DNA from: Alistipes sp.
GTDB taxonomy: Bacteria; Bacteroidota; Bacteroidia; Bacteroidales; Rikenellaceae
Direction of reading: 5' to 3'
Length of the DNA: 64,000 nt
NCBI GenBank assembly: GCA_021201825.1
Contig: JAJQED010000004.1
Span: forward strand, 62,001 to 126,000
Part shown: piece by piece, positions 54,108 through 62,927 of the stretch
Layout of the letters: every line of letters starts with the position of its first letter
Position numbering within the stretch: position 1 is the first letter of the stretch
Translations under genes and position numbers: made by a program
Notes under the pieces: generated by a model
What the model was told of the DNA's origin: nothing
Database searches by the model: none
Seen by the model: the letters and a program-made list of their open reading frames with translations, nothing else

Positions 54108-54680
54108 ATGGAATATTTTATAATTATCATAGGGGCCGTATTCGTCAATAATATTATCCTCGCGCAGTTCCTGGGGATTTGCCCGTTCCTGGGGGTATCG
54201 AATAAAGTAGGGACGTCGCTGGGAATGGGGGCGGCCGTAACTTTCGTGATGGCCATAGCTTCACTGGCGGCATATCTTTTACAGTATTACGTACTGGTTC
54301 CACTGAACATAGAGTTCATGCAGACCATCGTGTTCATCCTTGTAATAGCGTCGCTGGTCCAGATGGTGGAGATCATCCTGAAGAAAGTCAGCCCGCCGCT
54401 GTATCAGGCCCTCGGGGTGTTCCTGCCCCTGATAACGACCAACTGCGCCGTTTTGGGTGTGGCAATACTGCTGGTGCAGAAAGAATATAATCTGCTCGAG
54501 TCGGTTGTTTTTTCGATCTCGAACGCAATAGGATTCACCCTTGCCATCGTTCTGTTTGCGGGACTGCGGGAGAAACTGGAACTGGAGGACCTGCCCGCCG
54601 CGATGCGGGGCGTTCCGGTGGCTTTGGTTGTGGCCGGGATACTCGCAATGGCCTTTATGGGATTCTCGGGATTGGTGTGA
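54108..54680 (+). CDS. rnfA: Electron transport complex subunit RnfA
   Basis: 190 aa, six membrane helices, paralogue of Rnf[21 protein letters not shown] and [18 protein letters not shown]. The two conserved Cys (GICPF and TTNC) match the shared Fe-S site. Last gene of the operon, followed by two hairpins. Confidence 0.94.
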   Translation: MEYFIIIIGAVFVNNIILAQFLGICPFLGVSNKVGTSLGMGAAVTFVMAIASLAAYLLQYYVLVPLNIEFMQTIVFILVIASLVQMVEIILKKVSPPLYQALGVFLPLITTNCAVLGVAILLVQKEYNLLESVVFSISNAIGFTLAIVLFAGLREKLELEDLPAAMRGVPVALVVAGILAMAFMGFSGLV

Positions 54681-54684
54681 GGCC

Positions 54685-54747
54685 TTGCAAAACGGCAGGT
54701 GTTTTGCAAACCATATAACGGGCGGCCGGATATTTCGGCCGCCCGTT
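54685..54747 (+). terminator. Two consecutive hairpins after rnfA
   Basis: TTGCAAAAC / GTTTTGCAA (54685-54709) and AACGGGCGGCCG / CGGCCGCCCGTT (54717-54747). No T run, so termination is likely but not certain. Confidence 0.6.
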
Positions 54748-54772
54748 CGGTATCGCGATTGCGGGAAAAACG

Positions 54773-54780
54773 TATCTTTG
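54773..54780 (+). promoter_or_regulatory. -7 promoter element at the outer membrane protein gene
   Basis: TATCTTTG, consensus match, only 6 bp before the ATG at 54787, implying a leaderless or nearly leaderless transcript if used. Confidence 0.5.
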
Positions 54781-54786
54781 GAGAGC

Positions 54787-56628
54787 ATGGCATTGAAGTT
54801 TTATATAACCCTTGCAGTATTTATTTTCATCGCCGTCACCCTGAATGCCCAGAATGACCGGCATGTCAGGGAGAGGCCCATGCCGTCGGATACGAACGTT
54901 GTGAACGTTCTGGTGGAGGAGGACCTGCGGGACTCCGAACGTACCGAACGGTTCTATGACAGCCTGCGCTCAAAGACAGGGAGGACCGGCTTCTCGCGGA
55001 TGCTGTACAGCAGTGTTTTTCGCCGTAAGCGCGACACTACGGCTACGGGACGCATAGTCGACGAGACCGAGCAACTCCGCCGGTACGAAGGCCGCACGAT
55101 AAGGGACATTATTCTCGACCGCCACGATATCTATGACCAGACCGATACCCGGATCAAACGGCTGCTTAACAATACACATGTGCAGACGCGCCGCAAAGTC
55201 ATAAATCGCGATCTGCTGTTCGGTTCAGGTGACCCGGTGGACCCGCAACAGCTCGTAACCAACAAGCAACTTCTTCTTTACAGGCCCTATATGGCCGAAG
55301 TATACTTTAATGTCGTTCCGGACGAGCTTGATTCTACTATCGTGGACATTGTTATTTACACGCGCGATAAGTGGAGTATCGGCGGCAAAGTAATATTCAA
55401 GAACAGGGGCCGGTCGATGCTCGAGCTCTATGACGACAACTTCCTGGGAACCGGTAACCATCTGGGAGTCAACACCAGCTTCGACCGCAAAGAAAAAAAA
55501 TATGAGGGCAACGGGGTCGAATACAATATCCCCAACCTTCTGGGGAGTTTTTACACGGCCGATATATATGCCGGTAAATTCTTTTTCGACGAAGTCCTCC
55601 AAGCTTCCCTCTACAAGAATTTCATTAACCCGACCGATTACGAACTCGGTATGGCCTTAGGGTGGGACCGTTTCGATTACTATATGCTCTATGCCGATTC
55701 GACCGATCTGGTCAAACGCAAATCCGCAGATGTCTGGGGCGGCAAATCGTTCCACCTCAAAAAGATAAATTCGAGCATCTACCTTACCGGCCGTTACTCT
55801 TATGCCACCCATCCGGTCCGGCCGCATACTACGGCCGACTTTAATCCCGCATTCCAGAACTACAATATGATGCTTTACGGACTTGGGCTTTACCGGGAAA
55901 AATTCTACGCCGCAAATATGATATACGGCTACGGCTTCCAGGAGTACCTGGCGGCCGGGTACCGGGCCGAGCTGGTCGGAGGCTACCGGTGGGGGGAGTT
56001 CAAAGACGGCTATTATATCGGATTCAGCGCCCATAAGGGAGGCTTTCATAACCTGGGGTTCTTCCGTGGAGGGGTAGACGTCGGAACGTTCGTCGACCGA
56101 CGGACCGGCAAGTTATGGCAAACGGCCATCGACGTAGAGTTCAAATGGTTCTCCAACCTGTTCCAGGTCGGCCGCAGCAATATGCGCCAGTTCATTACGC
56201 TCAACCATACCCGTGGCTGGCACCGGGGGCAGGGGAACAATGAAGTTATTAAGTTCACCCGTGAGAACGGTCCAAGGACCATAACCGAGTGGAATATCGG
56301 CACCGTGCGGTCAGTGTTGAATACCGAGACGGTTATCTTCACTCCCTTTAAACCTCTCGGGTTCCGTACGGCGATATTCGGGTGGGCCGACGTAGCCACA
56401 CTCGGTACGGAGACAAATATTTTCCGCAATAGTTTCTACTCGACGTTCGGAGTCGGCCTTAGACTGAAGAACGAACGCCTTACGTTCAGTGCTATAGAGA
56501 TAAGGATAGGTGCCGCTGTCGGCAAAGGCGGCTTCCTGAAGAACCAATGGTTCAAGGTCGGCACGGAGCAACGTGTGATGTCCGACAGGTTCCTTCCGAC
56601 GGCTCCCACAGTCGTGGCGTTCGAATAA
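54787..56628 (+). CDS. Outer membrane protein, POTRA plus beta-barrel (BamA/TamA-like)
   Basis: 613 aa from MALKFYITLA (54787); the track ORF adds 82 codons that overlap rnfA. Signal peptide ending LNAQ. Residues about 120-210 look like a POTRA domain (VYFNVVPDELDSTIVDIVIYTRDKWS), and the rest is rich in alternating aromatic strands ending in VVAFE, as in an outer-membrane barrel. Resembles the Omp85 superfamily; substrate unknown. Confidence 0.7.
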   Translation: MALKFYITLAVFIFIAVTLNAQNDRHVRERPMPSDTNVVNVLVEEDLRDSERTERFYDSLRSKTGRTGFSRMLYSSVFRRKRDTTATGRIVDETEQLRRYEGRTIRDIILDRHDIYDQTDTRIKRLLNNTHVQTRRKVINRDLLFGSGDPVDPQQLVTNKQLLLYRPYMAEVYFNVVPDELDSTIVDIVIYTRDKWSIGGKVIFKNRGRSMLELYDDNFLGTGNHLGVNTSFDRKEKKYEGNGVEYNIPNLLGSFYTADIYAGKFFFDEVLQASLYKNFINPTDYELGMALGWDRFDYYMLYADSTDLVKRKSADVWGGKSFHLKKINSSIYLTGRYSYATHPVRPHTTADFNPAFQNYNMMLYGLGLYREKFYAANMIYGYGFQEYLAAGYRAELVGGYRWGEFKDGYYIGFSAHKGGFHNLGFFRGGVDVGTFVDRRTGKLWQTAIDVEFKWFSNLFQVGRSNMRQFITLNHTRGWHRGQGNNEVIKFTRENGPRTITEWNIGTVRSVLNTETVIFTPFKPLGFRTAIFGWADVATLGTETNIFRNSFYSTFGVGLRLKNERLTFSAIEIRIGAAVGKGGFLKNQWFKVGTEQRVMSDRFLPTAPTVVAFE

Positions 56629-56640
56629 TTTCTTTAAATA

Positions 56641-57189
56641 TTATGGATTCCTTTTGCGGATGAGTTCCATCCCGGCCACAATGGCGGCTTCGTTGTCCGG
56701 CAGGGAGCGCCATGCCCGTTCGGGCAGGGATTTTTTGAGCCCCAGAAACGTATTTTCCATGGTAATGCCGGGTCTTACCTTAAGGTAGCCGCCTAACATC
56801 ATGGTATTGAACAGGCGTGTATTGCCGCGCCGGGCGCATTCTTCGGTTGCATTCAGGGTATATATGTCTATATCCATGCGGACGGGGTGACGTATTATAC
56901 CGTTGGTGTCGTAAATAAGCACTCCTCCGGGCTTGATCATCGGTTCGAACTTGTCCATGCTCTGCTGGTTGAGCAGGATGGCCGTGTCGAAATTGTGGGA
57001 AATGGGCGAACTGATCGGCCGGTCACTTAGTATCACGGTAACGTTTGCCGTACCCCCGCGCATTTCCGGGCCGTATGACGGCATCCAGCTAACTTCCAGG
57101 TCCTGCATAACGCCGGAATAGGCCAGGATCTTACCCATGGATAACACACCCTGTCCGCCGAACCCCGCAATGATTATCTCTTCTTTCAT
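56641..57189 (-). CDS. 2-oxoacid:ferredoxin oxidoreductase, gamma subunit
   Basis: 182 aa. N-terminal GFGGQGVLSMGKI and MPSYGPEMRGGTANVTV are typical of the gamma subunit of the pyruvate/2-oxoacid:ferredoxin family. Last gene of the four-gene operon, 15 bp after the beta subunit. Confidence 0.92.
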   Translation of the reverse strand: MKEEIIIAGFGGQGVLSMGKILAYSGVMQDLEVSWMPSYGPEMRGGTANVTVILSDRPISSPISHNFDTAILLNQQSMDKFEPMIKPGGVLIYDTNGIIRHPVRMDIDIYTLNATEECARRGNTRLFNTMMLGGYLKVRPGITMENTFLGLKKSLPERAWRSLPDNEAAIVAGMELIRKRNP

Positions 57190-57204
57190 AGTCGCAGGCT
57201 GGTT

Positions 57205-57963
57205 TTAAACGTTCTTGATATCCCCCAGCGGATAGGCCGGGATCAGGTTTTCCTCCATCCACCTATTGGCATCCACCGGGGAGAGTTTCCACCCGCTGCT
57301 GCAGGTCGCAACGAACTCCACAAGGGAAAGGCCCTTGCGGTTCATCGAATTCTCGAATGCGGTCCTCACAGCTTTTTTAGCTTTGCGGACGTTGGCCGGC
57401 GAATTTACAGCCTGCCGCGTCACGTAGCAAACCCCGTCCAACATGGCGACCATATCACCTATTTTGTACGGGTAGCCGTGAAGATTGACATCCCGGCCTC
57501 TCGGGGAGGTCGCCGTGACCATCCCGGTCAGGGTAGTGGGGGACATCTGCCCTCCGGTCATACCGTAAATGGCATTGTTGACATATATTACCGTTATGTT
57601 CTCTCCACGGTTGCAGGCGTGAATCGTTTCGCCCGTGCCAATGGCGGCAAGGTCGCCGTCGCCCTGGTACGTGAAAACCATCTTATCCGGATAAACCCTC
57701 TTGATACCGGTTGCGACCGCACAGGCGCGGCCATGTGCGGACTCCGCCCAATCGATATCGAGGTAATTATAGGCGAGGACGGAACATCCTACCGGGGATA
57801 CGCCGATACAATTGTCTTCGAGCCCCAATTCCGTAATAACCTCTCCGATTATCTTATGTATAGTGCCGTGGCTGCAACCCGGGCAATAGTGCATTACGTT
57901 GTCCGTAACCAGCCTGTTTTTAGCGTAAACGACCTGTTCGCCGGCCATACATTCCTGTGCCAT
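57205..57963 (-). CDS. 2-oxoacid:ferredoxin oxidoreductase, beta (TPP-binding) subunit
   Basis: 252 aa. GCSHGTIHKII near the N-terminus, TPP motif GDGDLAAIG...NITVIYVNNAIYGMTGGQ (GDG then NN about 30 residues on). Forms the active site with the alpha subunit. Starts 1 bp after the alpha subunit's stop. Confidence 0.93.
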   Translation of the reverse strand: MAQECMAGEQVVYAKNRLVTDNVMHYCPGCSHGTIHKIIGEVITELGLEDNCIGVSPVGCSVLAYNYLDIDWAESAHGRACAVATGIKRVYPDKMVFTYQGDGDLAAIGTGETIHACNRGENITVIYVNNAIYGMTGGQMSPTTLTGMVTATSPRGRDVNLHGYPYKIGDMVAMLDGVCYVTRQAVNSPANVRKAKKAVRTAFENSMNRKGLSLVEFVATCSSGWKLSPVDANRWMEENLIPAYPLGDIKNV

Positions 57964-57964
57964 A

Positions 57965-59059
57965 TTACGCCTGTTTGTCGATTAATAAATTTTTCAAAGC
58001 CCCGTAAACCTCGTCCGGGGTAGGGATCATTCCCCCGTACCTGCCGAAATATTCTACCGGTGCCTGGCATCCGGCGCTTAAGCGCACATCCTCCACCATC
58101 TGGCCCGTACTCATCTCCACGGTCAGGATACCCCTGACACGGCCTGCGAGCCTGTGAATGCGTTCCGCCGGGAAAGGATAGAGCGTTATGGGCCGCAGCA
58201 GACCGACCTTATGGCCCTCCTCGCGCGCCATCTCCACGGCTTTCGACGATATCCTTGCCGATGAACCGTAGGCCACGATCACATAATCCGCGTCTTCGCA
58301 GTTATTTTCCTCGTAGCGCACCTCTTCGCGCTCCGCCCGGCGGTATTTTGCCTGCAGGGTATTGTTGACGCCCTCCTGAACATGGGGATCCAACTGGACG
58401 CTGGTCACTATATTGCGGTCCCGGTGTTTCCTCCCGGTCAGTGCCCAGGAGCCGTACCGCTCGATTATTTCCTGGTCCGTCAGCCGGCTCACGGCGGGCG
58501 ACAGCACCACTTTTTCCATCATCTGCCCGATCACCCCGTCAGAAAGGATCATCACGGGATTACGGTATTTGAAAGCGAGTTCGAAAGCAAGGAATACATG
58601 GTCATACATCTCCTGCACCGAATTGGGCGCAAGCACCAACATCTTGAAGTCGCCGTGCCCCCCGGCTTTTACAGCCTGAAAATAATCGCTCTGGGACGGT
58701 TGGATGGTGCCCAGTCCCGGGCCGCCGCGCTGTACGTTCAATACTACGCAGGGCAATTCCGCCCCCGCCATATAGCTCAAACCCTCGCCCATAAGGCTGA
58801 TGCCCGGGCTGGAAGAGGATGTCATCACTTTTTTACCGCAGGCCGCAGCCCCGTAAACCATATTTATGGAGGCGATCTCGCTCTCGGCCTGGAGGACTAC
58901 CATGCCGGTGGTCTCCCACGGGGCCATCTCCATTAGCGTCTCGATCACCTCGGTCTGGGGGGTGATAGGGTAGCCGAAGTAAGCGTCGCACCCGGCTCTT
59001 ACCGCTGCATGGGCAATCACCTCGTTGCCTTTCATCAACCTGATTTCCGACTCGTTCAT
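57965..59059 (-). CDS. vorB: 2-oxoacid:ferredoxin oxidoreductase, alpha subunit (VorB/KorA type)
   Basis: 364 aa: LMKGNEVIAHAAVRAGCDAY, FGYPITPQTEV, then RGGPGLGTIQPSQSDYFQAV. Closest by memory to proteins annotated VorB (branched-chain 2-oxoacid) in Bacteroides; 2-oxoglutarate is also possible. With the beta, gamma and ferredoxin subunits it decarboxylates a 2-oxoacid to acyl-CoA, reducing ferredoxin that Rnf can oxidise. Overlaps the ferredoxin stop by 1 bp. Confidence 0.9.
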   Translation of the reverse strand: MNESEIRLMKGNEVIAHAAVRAGCDAYFGYPITPQTEVIETLMEMAPWETTGMVVLQAESEIASINMVYGAAACGKKVMTSSSSPGISLMGEGLSYMAGAELPCVVLNVQRGGPGLGTIQPSQSDYFQAVKAGGHGDFKMLVLAPNSVQEMYDHVFLAFELAFKYRNPVMILSDGVIGQMMEKVVLSPAVSRLTDQEIIERYGSWALTGRKHRDRNIVTSVQLDPHVQEGVNNTLQAKYRRAEREEVRYEENNCEDADYVIVAYGSSARISSKAVEMAREEGHKVGLLRPITLYPFPAERIHRLAGRVRGILTVEMSTGQMVEDVRLSAGCQAPVEYFGRYGGMIPTPDEVYGALKNLLIDKQA

Positions 59060-59295
59060 TACGCCTCCTGTTTTTTAAGCTGCCTGAAGACCGTGATGCA
59101 ACTGTCCGGACAGACCAGGGCACAACTGGCACACCCCGTACAATTCTCCGGCCGGGCCATAAACGAAAAATGGTATCCCTTGCCGTTGACCTCCCGGGCC
59201 ATGGCAAGAACGTCGAAAGGACATGCGGCCACACATACGGCGCAACCTTTGCACCTCTCGATGTCAACCACGACCCTCCCTTTTACAGCAGCCAT
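59059..59295 (-). CDS. Ferredoxin subunit of the 2-oxoacid oxidoreductase
   Basis: 78 aa with two 4Fe-4S motifs: [12 protein letters not shown] at about residue 15 and [12 protein letters not shown] at about residue 51. First gene of the operon (delta, alpha, beta, gamma). Promoter TATATTTG lies about 90 bp upstream. Confidence 0.93.
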   Translation of the reverse strand: MAAVKGRVVVDIERCKGCAVCVAACPFDVLAMAREVNGKGYHFSFMARPENCTGCASCALVCPDSCITVFRQLKKQEA

Positions 59296-59384
59296 ATTAC
59301 AGTTTATGTTTTTTCGGTTCGATATTAATGGAAAAAGAGAACTTTCCGGTTACGAATTGTTAACCTTTCGGTGTTCTTCTGCTA

Positions 59385-59392
59385 CAAATATA
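59385..59392 (-). promoter_or_regulatory. -7 promoter element of the 2-oxoacid oxidoreductase operon
   Basis: TATATTTG on the minus strand, exact consensus match, 90 bp before the ferredoxin subunit start. The 228-bp gap 59296-59523 otherwise shows no gene. Confidence 0.6.
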
Positions 59393-59523
59393 ACATTTTT
59401 TGCCTTTTAAACTAACAAATTCAACATTATTTTTTTACGATATCCAAACCGTACCATCTGCGTCCATGCCTGCAATTAACGGTACGCTATTTGTTAGGTC
59501 CATGCTGAAATCGAACCTGGGAA

Positions 59524-59946
59524 ATGAGATATTTTAAACTGGGAATCATAATCCTGCTGCCGCTCCTGTTTACAGGATGCGGCCAGGGCCGAACCGATAA
59601 AGGTACCGCTGAAAAGGCCACCCTGATCGGCTGTACAGGGACCTACCGGGGCATTATTCCCTGTGCCGATTGTGACGGCATAGAGGTTACCCTTACCCTG
59701 ACAGACCTCAATACTTATTCCCTCAAGACCCGCCATATAGTGAGTAACGAATCCCTGGGAGATATCCATTCGGCTTACAGCGGCCGATTCGATTGGAATC
59801 ACAATACGGGGCTCATCACCCTTCTCGATGCGGGTATGCAGCCTGACAAATACCTATGCACCGGAGACGGACTGGTTCAACTCGACTTAAATGGCAACCG
59901 TATCGCCGGTCCGCTGGCCGACAGGTATATCCTTAAAAAACAGTAA
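59524..59946 (+). CDS. NlpE-like lipoprotein
   Basis: 140 aa, lipobox LLFTGC (Cys at residue 19). Mature part has TYRGIIPCADCDGIEVTLTL, the CxxC-containing NlpE N-terminal motif (PF04170). In E. coli NlpE senses envelope stress and copper, but Bacteroidetes relatives have only this domain. Single gene with its own terminator. Confidence 0.85.
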   Translation: MRYFKLGIIILLPLLFTGCGQGRTDKGTAEKATLIGCTGTYRGIIPCADCDGIEVTLTLTDLNTYSLKTRHIVSNESLGDIHSAYSGRFDWNHNTGLITLLDAGMQPDKYLCTGDGLVQLDLNGNRIAGPLADRYILKKQ

Positions 59947-59990
59947 AGACACCAATCTTTTTATACATTATCGAATTATATGAATGTAGA

Positions 59991-60016
59991 AAGGCCCCGC
60001 CGTATGGCGGGGCCTT
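59991..60016. terminator. Bidirectional terminator between convergent genes
   Basis: AAGGCCCCGCC-GTAT-GGCGGGGCCTT, perfect 11-bp stem. The minus strand continues TTTCTAC and the plus strand TTGATTTAAG. Shared by the NlpE-like gene and tag. Confidence 0.85.
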
Positions 60017-60037
60017 GATTTAAGTTCACTTAAGTAT

Positions 60038-60619
60038 TCACTTCTTTTTCAAAGCGCAATGATTCTCATGGTCGTCGATAAATCCGGTTGCCTGTAAAAA
60101 GGAGTAGCATATCTTGGTGCCGCAGAACTTAAATCCCCTCTTTTTCATATCCTTGCTCATAGCATCCGACACGGCATCCCGGCAGGGGCCGCTCCAGCAA
60201 TCCGGGATATCGTTCACTACGGGCACTTCCCCGTCGAAAAACGAGAGGACATATTCGCGGAACGACCCGAACTGTTTTTGAACTTCGAGAAACAGCGCGG
60301 CATTTTTAACGGCACTGTTAATTTTCAAACGGTTACGGACTATCCCAGGATCGGTAAGAAGCCGCTCGATATCTTCTTCCCCGAATTTGGCGACCTCTTC
60401 CGGCACGAAACCTTTAAACGCCTTGCGGTAGGCTTCCCGTTTACGCAGGATCGTTATCCAGCTAAGGCCCGCCTGGGCACCCTCGAGTATGAGGAATTCG
60501 AATAATGTCCGGTCGTCTGCGACGGGCCGCCCCCATTCTTTATCGTGGTAAGCCACATATAACGGGTCGTCGCCGCACCACCTGCACCTTTTTAAATTGT
60601 TTTCGGGACTGTTTCCCAT
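60038..60619 (-). CDS. tag: DNA-3-methyladenine glycosylase I
   Basis: 193 aa, usual length. N-terminal RCRWCGDDPLYVAYHDKEWG, LFEFLILEGAQAGLSWITIL and the zinc-binding residues near both ends (C-x-W-C and H-x-N-H-C) are typical of Tag. Removes 3-methyladenine from alkylated DNA. Single gene. Confidence 0.94.
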   Translation of the reverse strand: MGNSPENNLKRCRWCGDDPLYVAYHDKEWGRPVADDRTLFEFLILEGAQAGLSWITILRKREAYRKAFKGFVPEEVAKFGEEDIERLLTDPGIVRNRLKINSAVKNAALFLEVQKQFGSFREYVLSFFDGEVPVVNDIPDCWSGPCRDAVSDAMSKDMKKRGFKFCGTKICYSFLQATGFIDDHENHCALKKK

Positions 60620-60726
60620 ACTGTTTATTTGGTAAATGACGGGCCGATATTACGATGCCCAAAAGTTACAAAAAATGAGGCGGGCAGGGTCGGCCCGCCC
60701 GCTTCCGTTATACTTACACTGAAGAG

Positions 60727-61968
60727 CTATTCGAAACTATGGATAACTACCCCCGAACGCAGTTTGGGTTCGAACCATGTGGTTTTCGGAGGCATTATGT
60801 TCCCGGTATCGGCAATGTCGATCAGTTGTTTCATCGAAACCGGATAGAGGGCGAACGCTACGGCCATCTCGCCGCTGTCGACCCTGCGCTCCAGTTCACT
60901 GAGCCCACGGATACCACCTACAAAATCGATACGCTTATCCCGGCGCAGGTCCTTAATGCCGAGAATTTCGTCCAGTACGAGATTCGACAGTATGGTTACG
61001 TCCAGCACACCGATAGGGTCGTTATCGTCATAGGTTCCTCCCTTGGCTTCGAGCGCATACCAGTTTCCATCCAGATACATCCCGAATGTATGAAGTTTAT
61101 CCGGTTTGAAAGCACCCGGGCCTTTATTCTCTACCGTGAAGTTTTTCCCGAGTGCGGCAAGGAACTGCTCTTTCGTAAGACCGTTCAGGTCTTTCACCAC
61201 ACGGTTGTAATCTATAATATGCAGCTGGTCGTCCGGGAACACCACGGCCAGGAAATAGCAGTATTCTTCCTCCCCGGTATGAGCCGGGTTCTGCGTAGCC
61301 GATTCCTGGCCTACACGGGCGGCTGCGGCTGTCCGGTGGTGGCCGTCGGCAACGTAAAGGGCAGGGATGCCGGCGAAAATTTCCGTTATACGGGCGTTTA
61401 TCCCCTCGTCGGCAATCTTCCAGAAAGTATGCCCGAACCCGTCTTCGGCGATAAAATCGAACTCCGGCGCCGCATTATTCACGATACCGCTTACGATAGC
61501 GTCTATATCCTTATGGGCCGGGTATGAAAAGAACACGGGTTCGATATTGGCTTTCTGGTTGCGGACATGGATCATCCGGTCCTCCTCCTTGTCCGGCCGT
61601 GTCAACTCGTGTTTCTTGATACGCCCGTCGAGGTAATCCTGGTAATGACAACAAACGGCAAGACCGTACTGCGTACGCCCGTCCATGGTCTGGGCATAGA
61701 TATAGTACATCGGCTTTTCGTCCTGTGCCAGCCAACCGCGTTGTTTCCACAACTGGAAATTCTCCACTCCTTTGCGGTATACCTGCTCACTGTGTTCGTC
61801 GGCTATAGGGTCGAAATCGATCTCAGGCTTGATTATATGGAGTAGCGACTTTTCTCCGGCCTCCTTTTTGGCTTCCTCCGAATTCAGCACGTCGTAAGGA
61901 CGGGAAGCTACTTCTTTGGCATATTTCGCCGGCGGGCAAATCCCCTGGAAAGGCTTGATCTTTACCAT
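60727..61968 (-). CDS. DUF1015 family protein
   Basis: 413 aa beginning MVKIKPFQGICPPAKYAKEV. Contains SRPYDVLNSEEAKKEA, YVADGHHRTAAA and the C-terminal KTTWFEPKLRSGVVIH, the DUF1015 signature including the GHHR motif. Encoded directly after serA, as in other Bacteroidetes, so a link with serine metabolism is often assumed but unproven. No signal peptide. Confidence 0.9.
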   Translation of the reverse strand: MVKIKPFQGICPPAKYAKEVASRPYDVLNSEEAKKEAGEKSLLHIIKPEIDFDPIADEHSEQVYRKGVENFQLWKQRGWLAQDEKPMYYIYAQTMDGRTQYGLAVCCHYQDYLDGRIKKHELTRPDKEEDRMIHVRNQKANIEPVFFSYPAHKDIDAIVSGIVNNAAPEFDFIAEDGFGHTFWKIADEGINARITEIFAGIPALYVADGHHRTAAAARVGQESATQNPAHTGEEEYCYFLAVVFPDDQLHIIDYNRVVKDLNGLTKEQFLAALGKNFTVENKGPGAFKPDKLHTFGMYLDGNWYALEAKGGTYDDNDPIGVLDVTILSNLVLDEILGIKDLRRDKRIDFVGGIRGLSELERRVDSGEMAVAFALYPVSMKQLIDIADTGNIMPPKTTWFEPKLRSGVVIHSFE

Positions 61969-61979
61969 AACGGTGCGGT

Positions 61980-62906
61980 TTAGAATTTATTTACCTGGAA
62001 CCGGGTGCATCCCGTAGCGAAAAATCCCACGATCTGGTTCGCGGCGGCAAGCCCGGCGTTTATATTGGCTTCGGCCGTTTCGGCGCCCATTTTCTTTGCA
62101 GTGCCGAACACCCTTTTGCCGAACTTCTCTTCCAGTTCGGCCTGATTACCGGCGGCAATATCGGTAGCGTATTTCAAATCGGGCCGCTCTTCAAGGGCTT
62201 GGGCCAGCCCCTGCTCGTCGATCACCTCCTTGCGGGCCGTATTTACAAGGGTTCCCCCTTTGGGCATACTGGTCAACAGGTCGTAACCGATGGAACCTTT
62301 GGTCTGCTCCGTAGCGGGAATATGCAGTGAAAGGTAGCGGCTCTTGGAATAGAGCTCCTCCACGGAGTCGACCGGGACGACCCCGTCGGCTTCGAATACG
62401 GCCTTGTCCGTTATGAACGGGTCGTAAGCGTAAACCTCCATTCCCATCGCCTTGCCGTAGCGGCCGACCAGCTTGCCGACGTTACCGTAGGCATGTATCC
62501 CGAGAGTCTTGCCGTGGATCTCGCTTCCGGTACCGGGCGAGAAACAGTTGCGGGCCATATAGATCATCATCCCGATAGCCAGCTCGGCCACTGCATTCGA
62601 GTTCTGCCCCGGAGTATTCATTACCACGATCCTGCGGGCTGAACAGGCGGCAAGGTCCACATTGTCGAAACCCGCCCCGGCGCGGACGACTATTTTAAGT
62701 TTCGGCGCGGCATCCACCACATCCTGCGTAACTTTATCGCTGCGCACGATAATAGCGTCAGCGTCCGCCACGGCTTCCAGCAACTGTGCCTTGTCCGTAT
62801 ATTTTTCCAGCAGGGCCATTTCGTGACCCGCATCCCGGATTATTTTACCGATCCCGTCCACGGCTTCCGCCGCGAAAGGTTTTTCGGTAGCTACCAATAT
62901 TTTCAT
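61980..62906 (-). CDS. serA: D-3-phosphoglycerate dehydrogenase, short form
   Basis: 308 aa, without the C-terminal ACT domain of long SerA. Rossmann motif GIHAYGNVGKLVG with YAYDPFI; active-site segments VVRAGAGFDNVD and LVNTARKEVID. Where most family members have a catalytic His (TPHIGAS), this reads TAKKMGAE, as I recall in Bacteroides SerA. Commits 3-phosphoglycerate to serine synthesis. Upstream of the DUF1015 gene by 11 bp in a common operon. Confidence 0.88.
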   Translation of the reverse strand: MKILVATEKPFAAEAVDGIGKIIRDAGHEMALLEKYTDKAQLLEAVADADAIIVRSDKVTQDVVDAAPKLKIVVRAGAGFDNVDLAACSARRIVVMNTPGQNSNAVAELAIGMMIYMARNCFSPGTGSEIHGKTLGIHAYGNVGKLVGRYGKAMGMEVYAYDPFITDKAVFEADGVVPVDSVEELYSKSRYLSLHIPATEQTKGSIGYDLLTSMPKGGTLVNTARKEVIDEQGLAQALEERPDLKYATDIAAGNQAELEEKFGKRVFGTAKKMGAETAEANINAGLAAANQIVGFFATGCTRFQVNKF

Positions 62907-62927
62907 ACCAAGATAATTTTATGGTTT

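Noticed and set aside
58382-58936. 184-aa plus-strand ORF over the alpha subunit gene
   Set aside because: Antisense shadow; composition and family evidence support the minus-strand gene.
60739-61527. 262-aa plus-strand ORF opposite the DUF1015 gene
   Set aside because: Antisense shadow of a gene with clear DUF1015 motifs.
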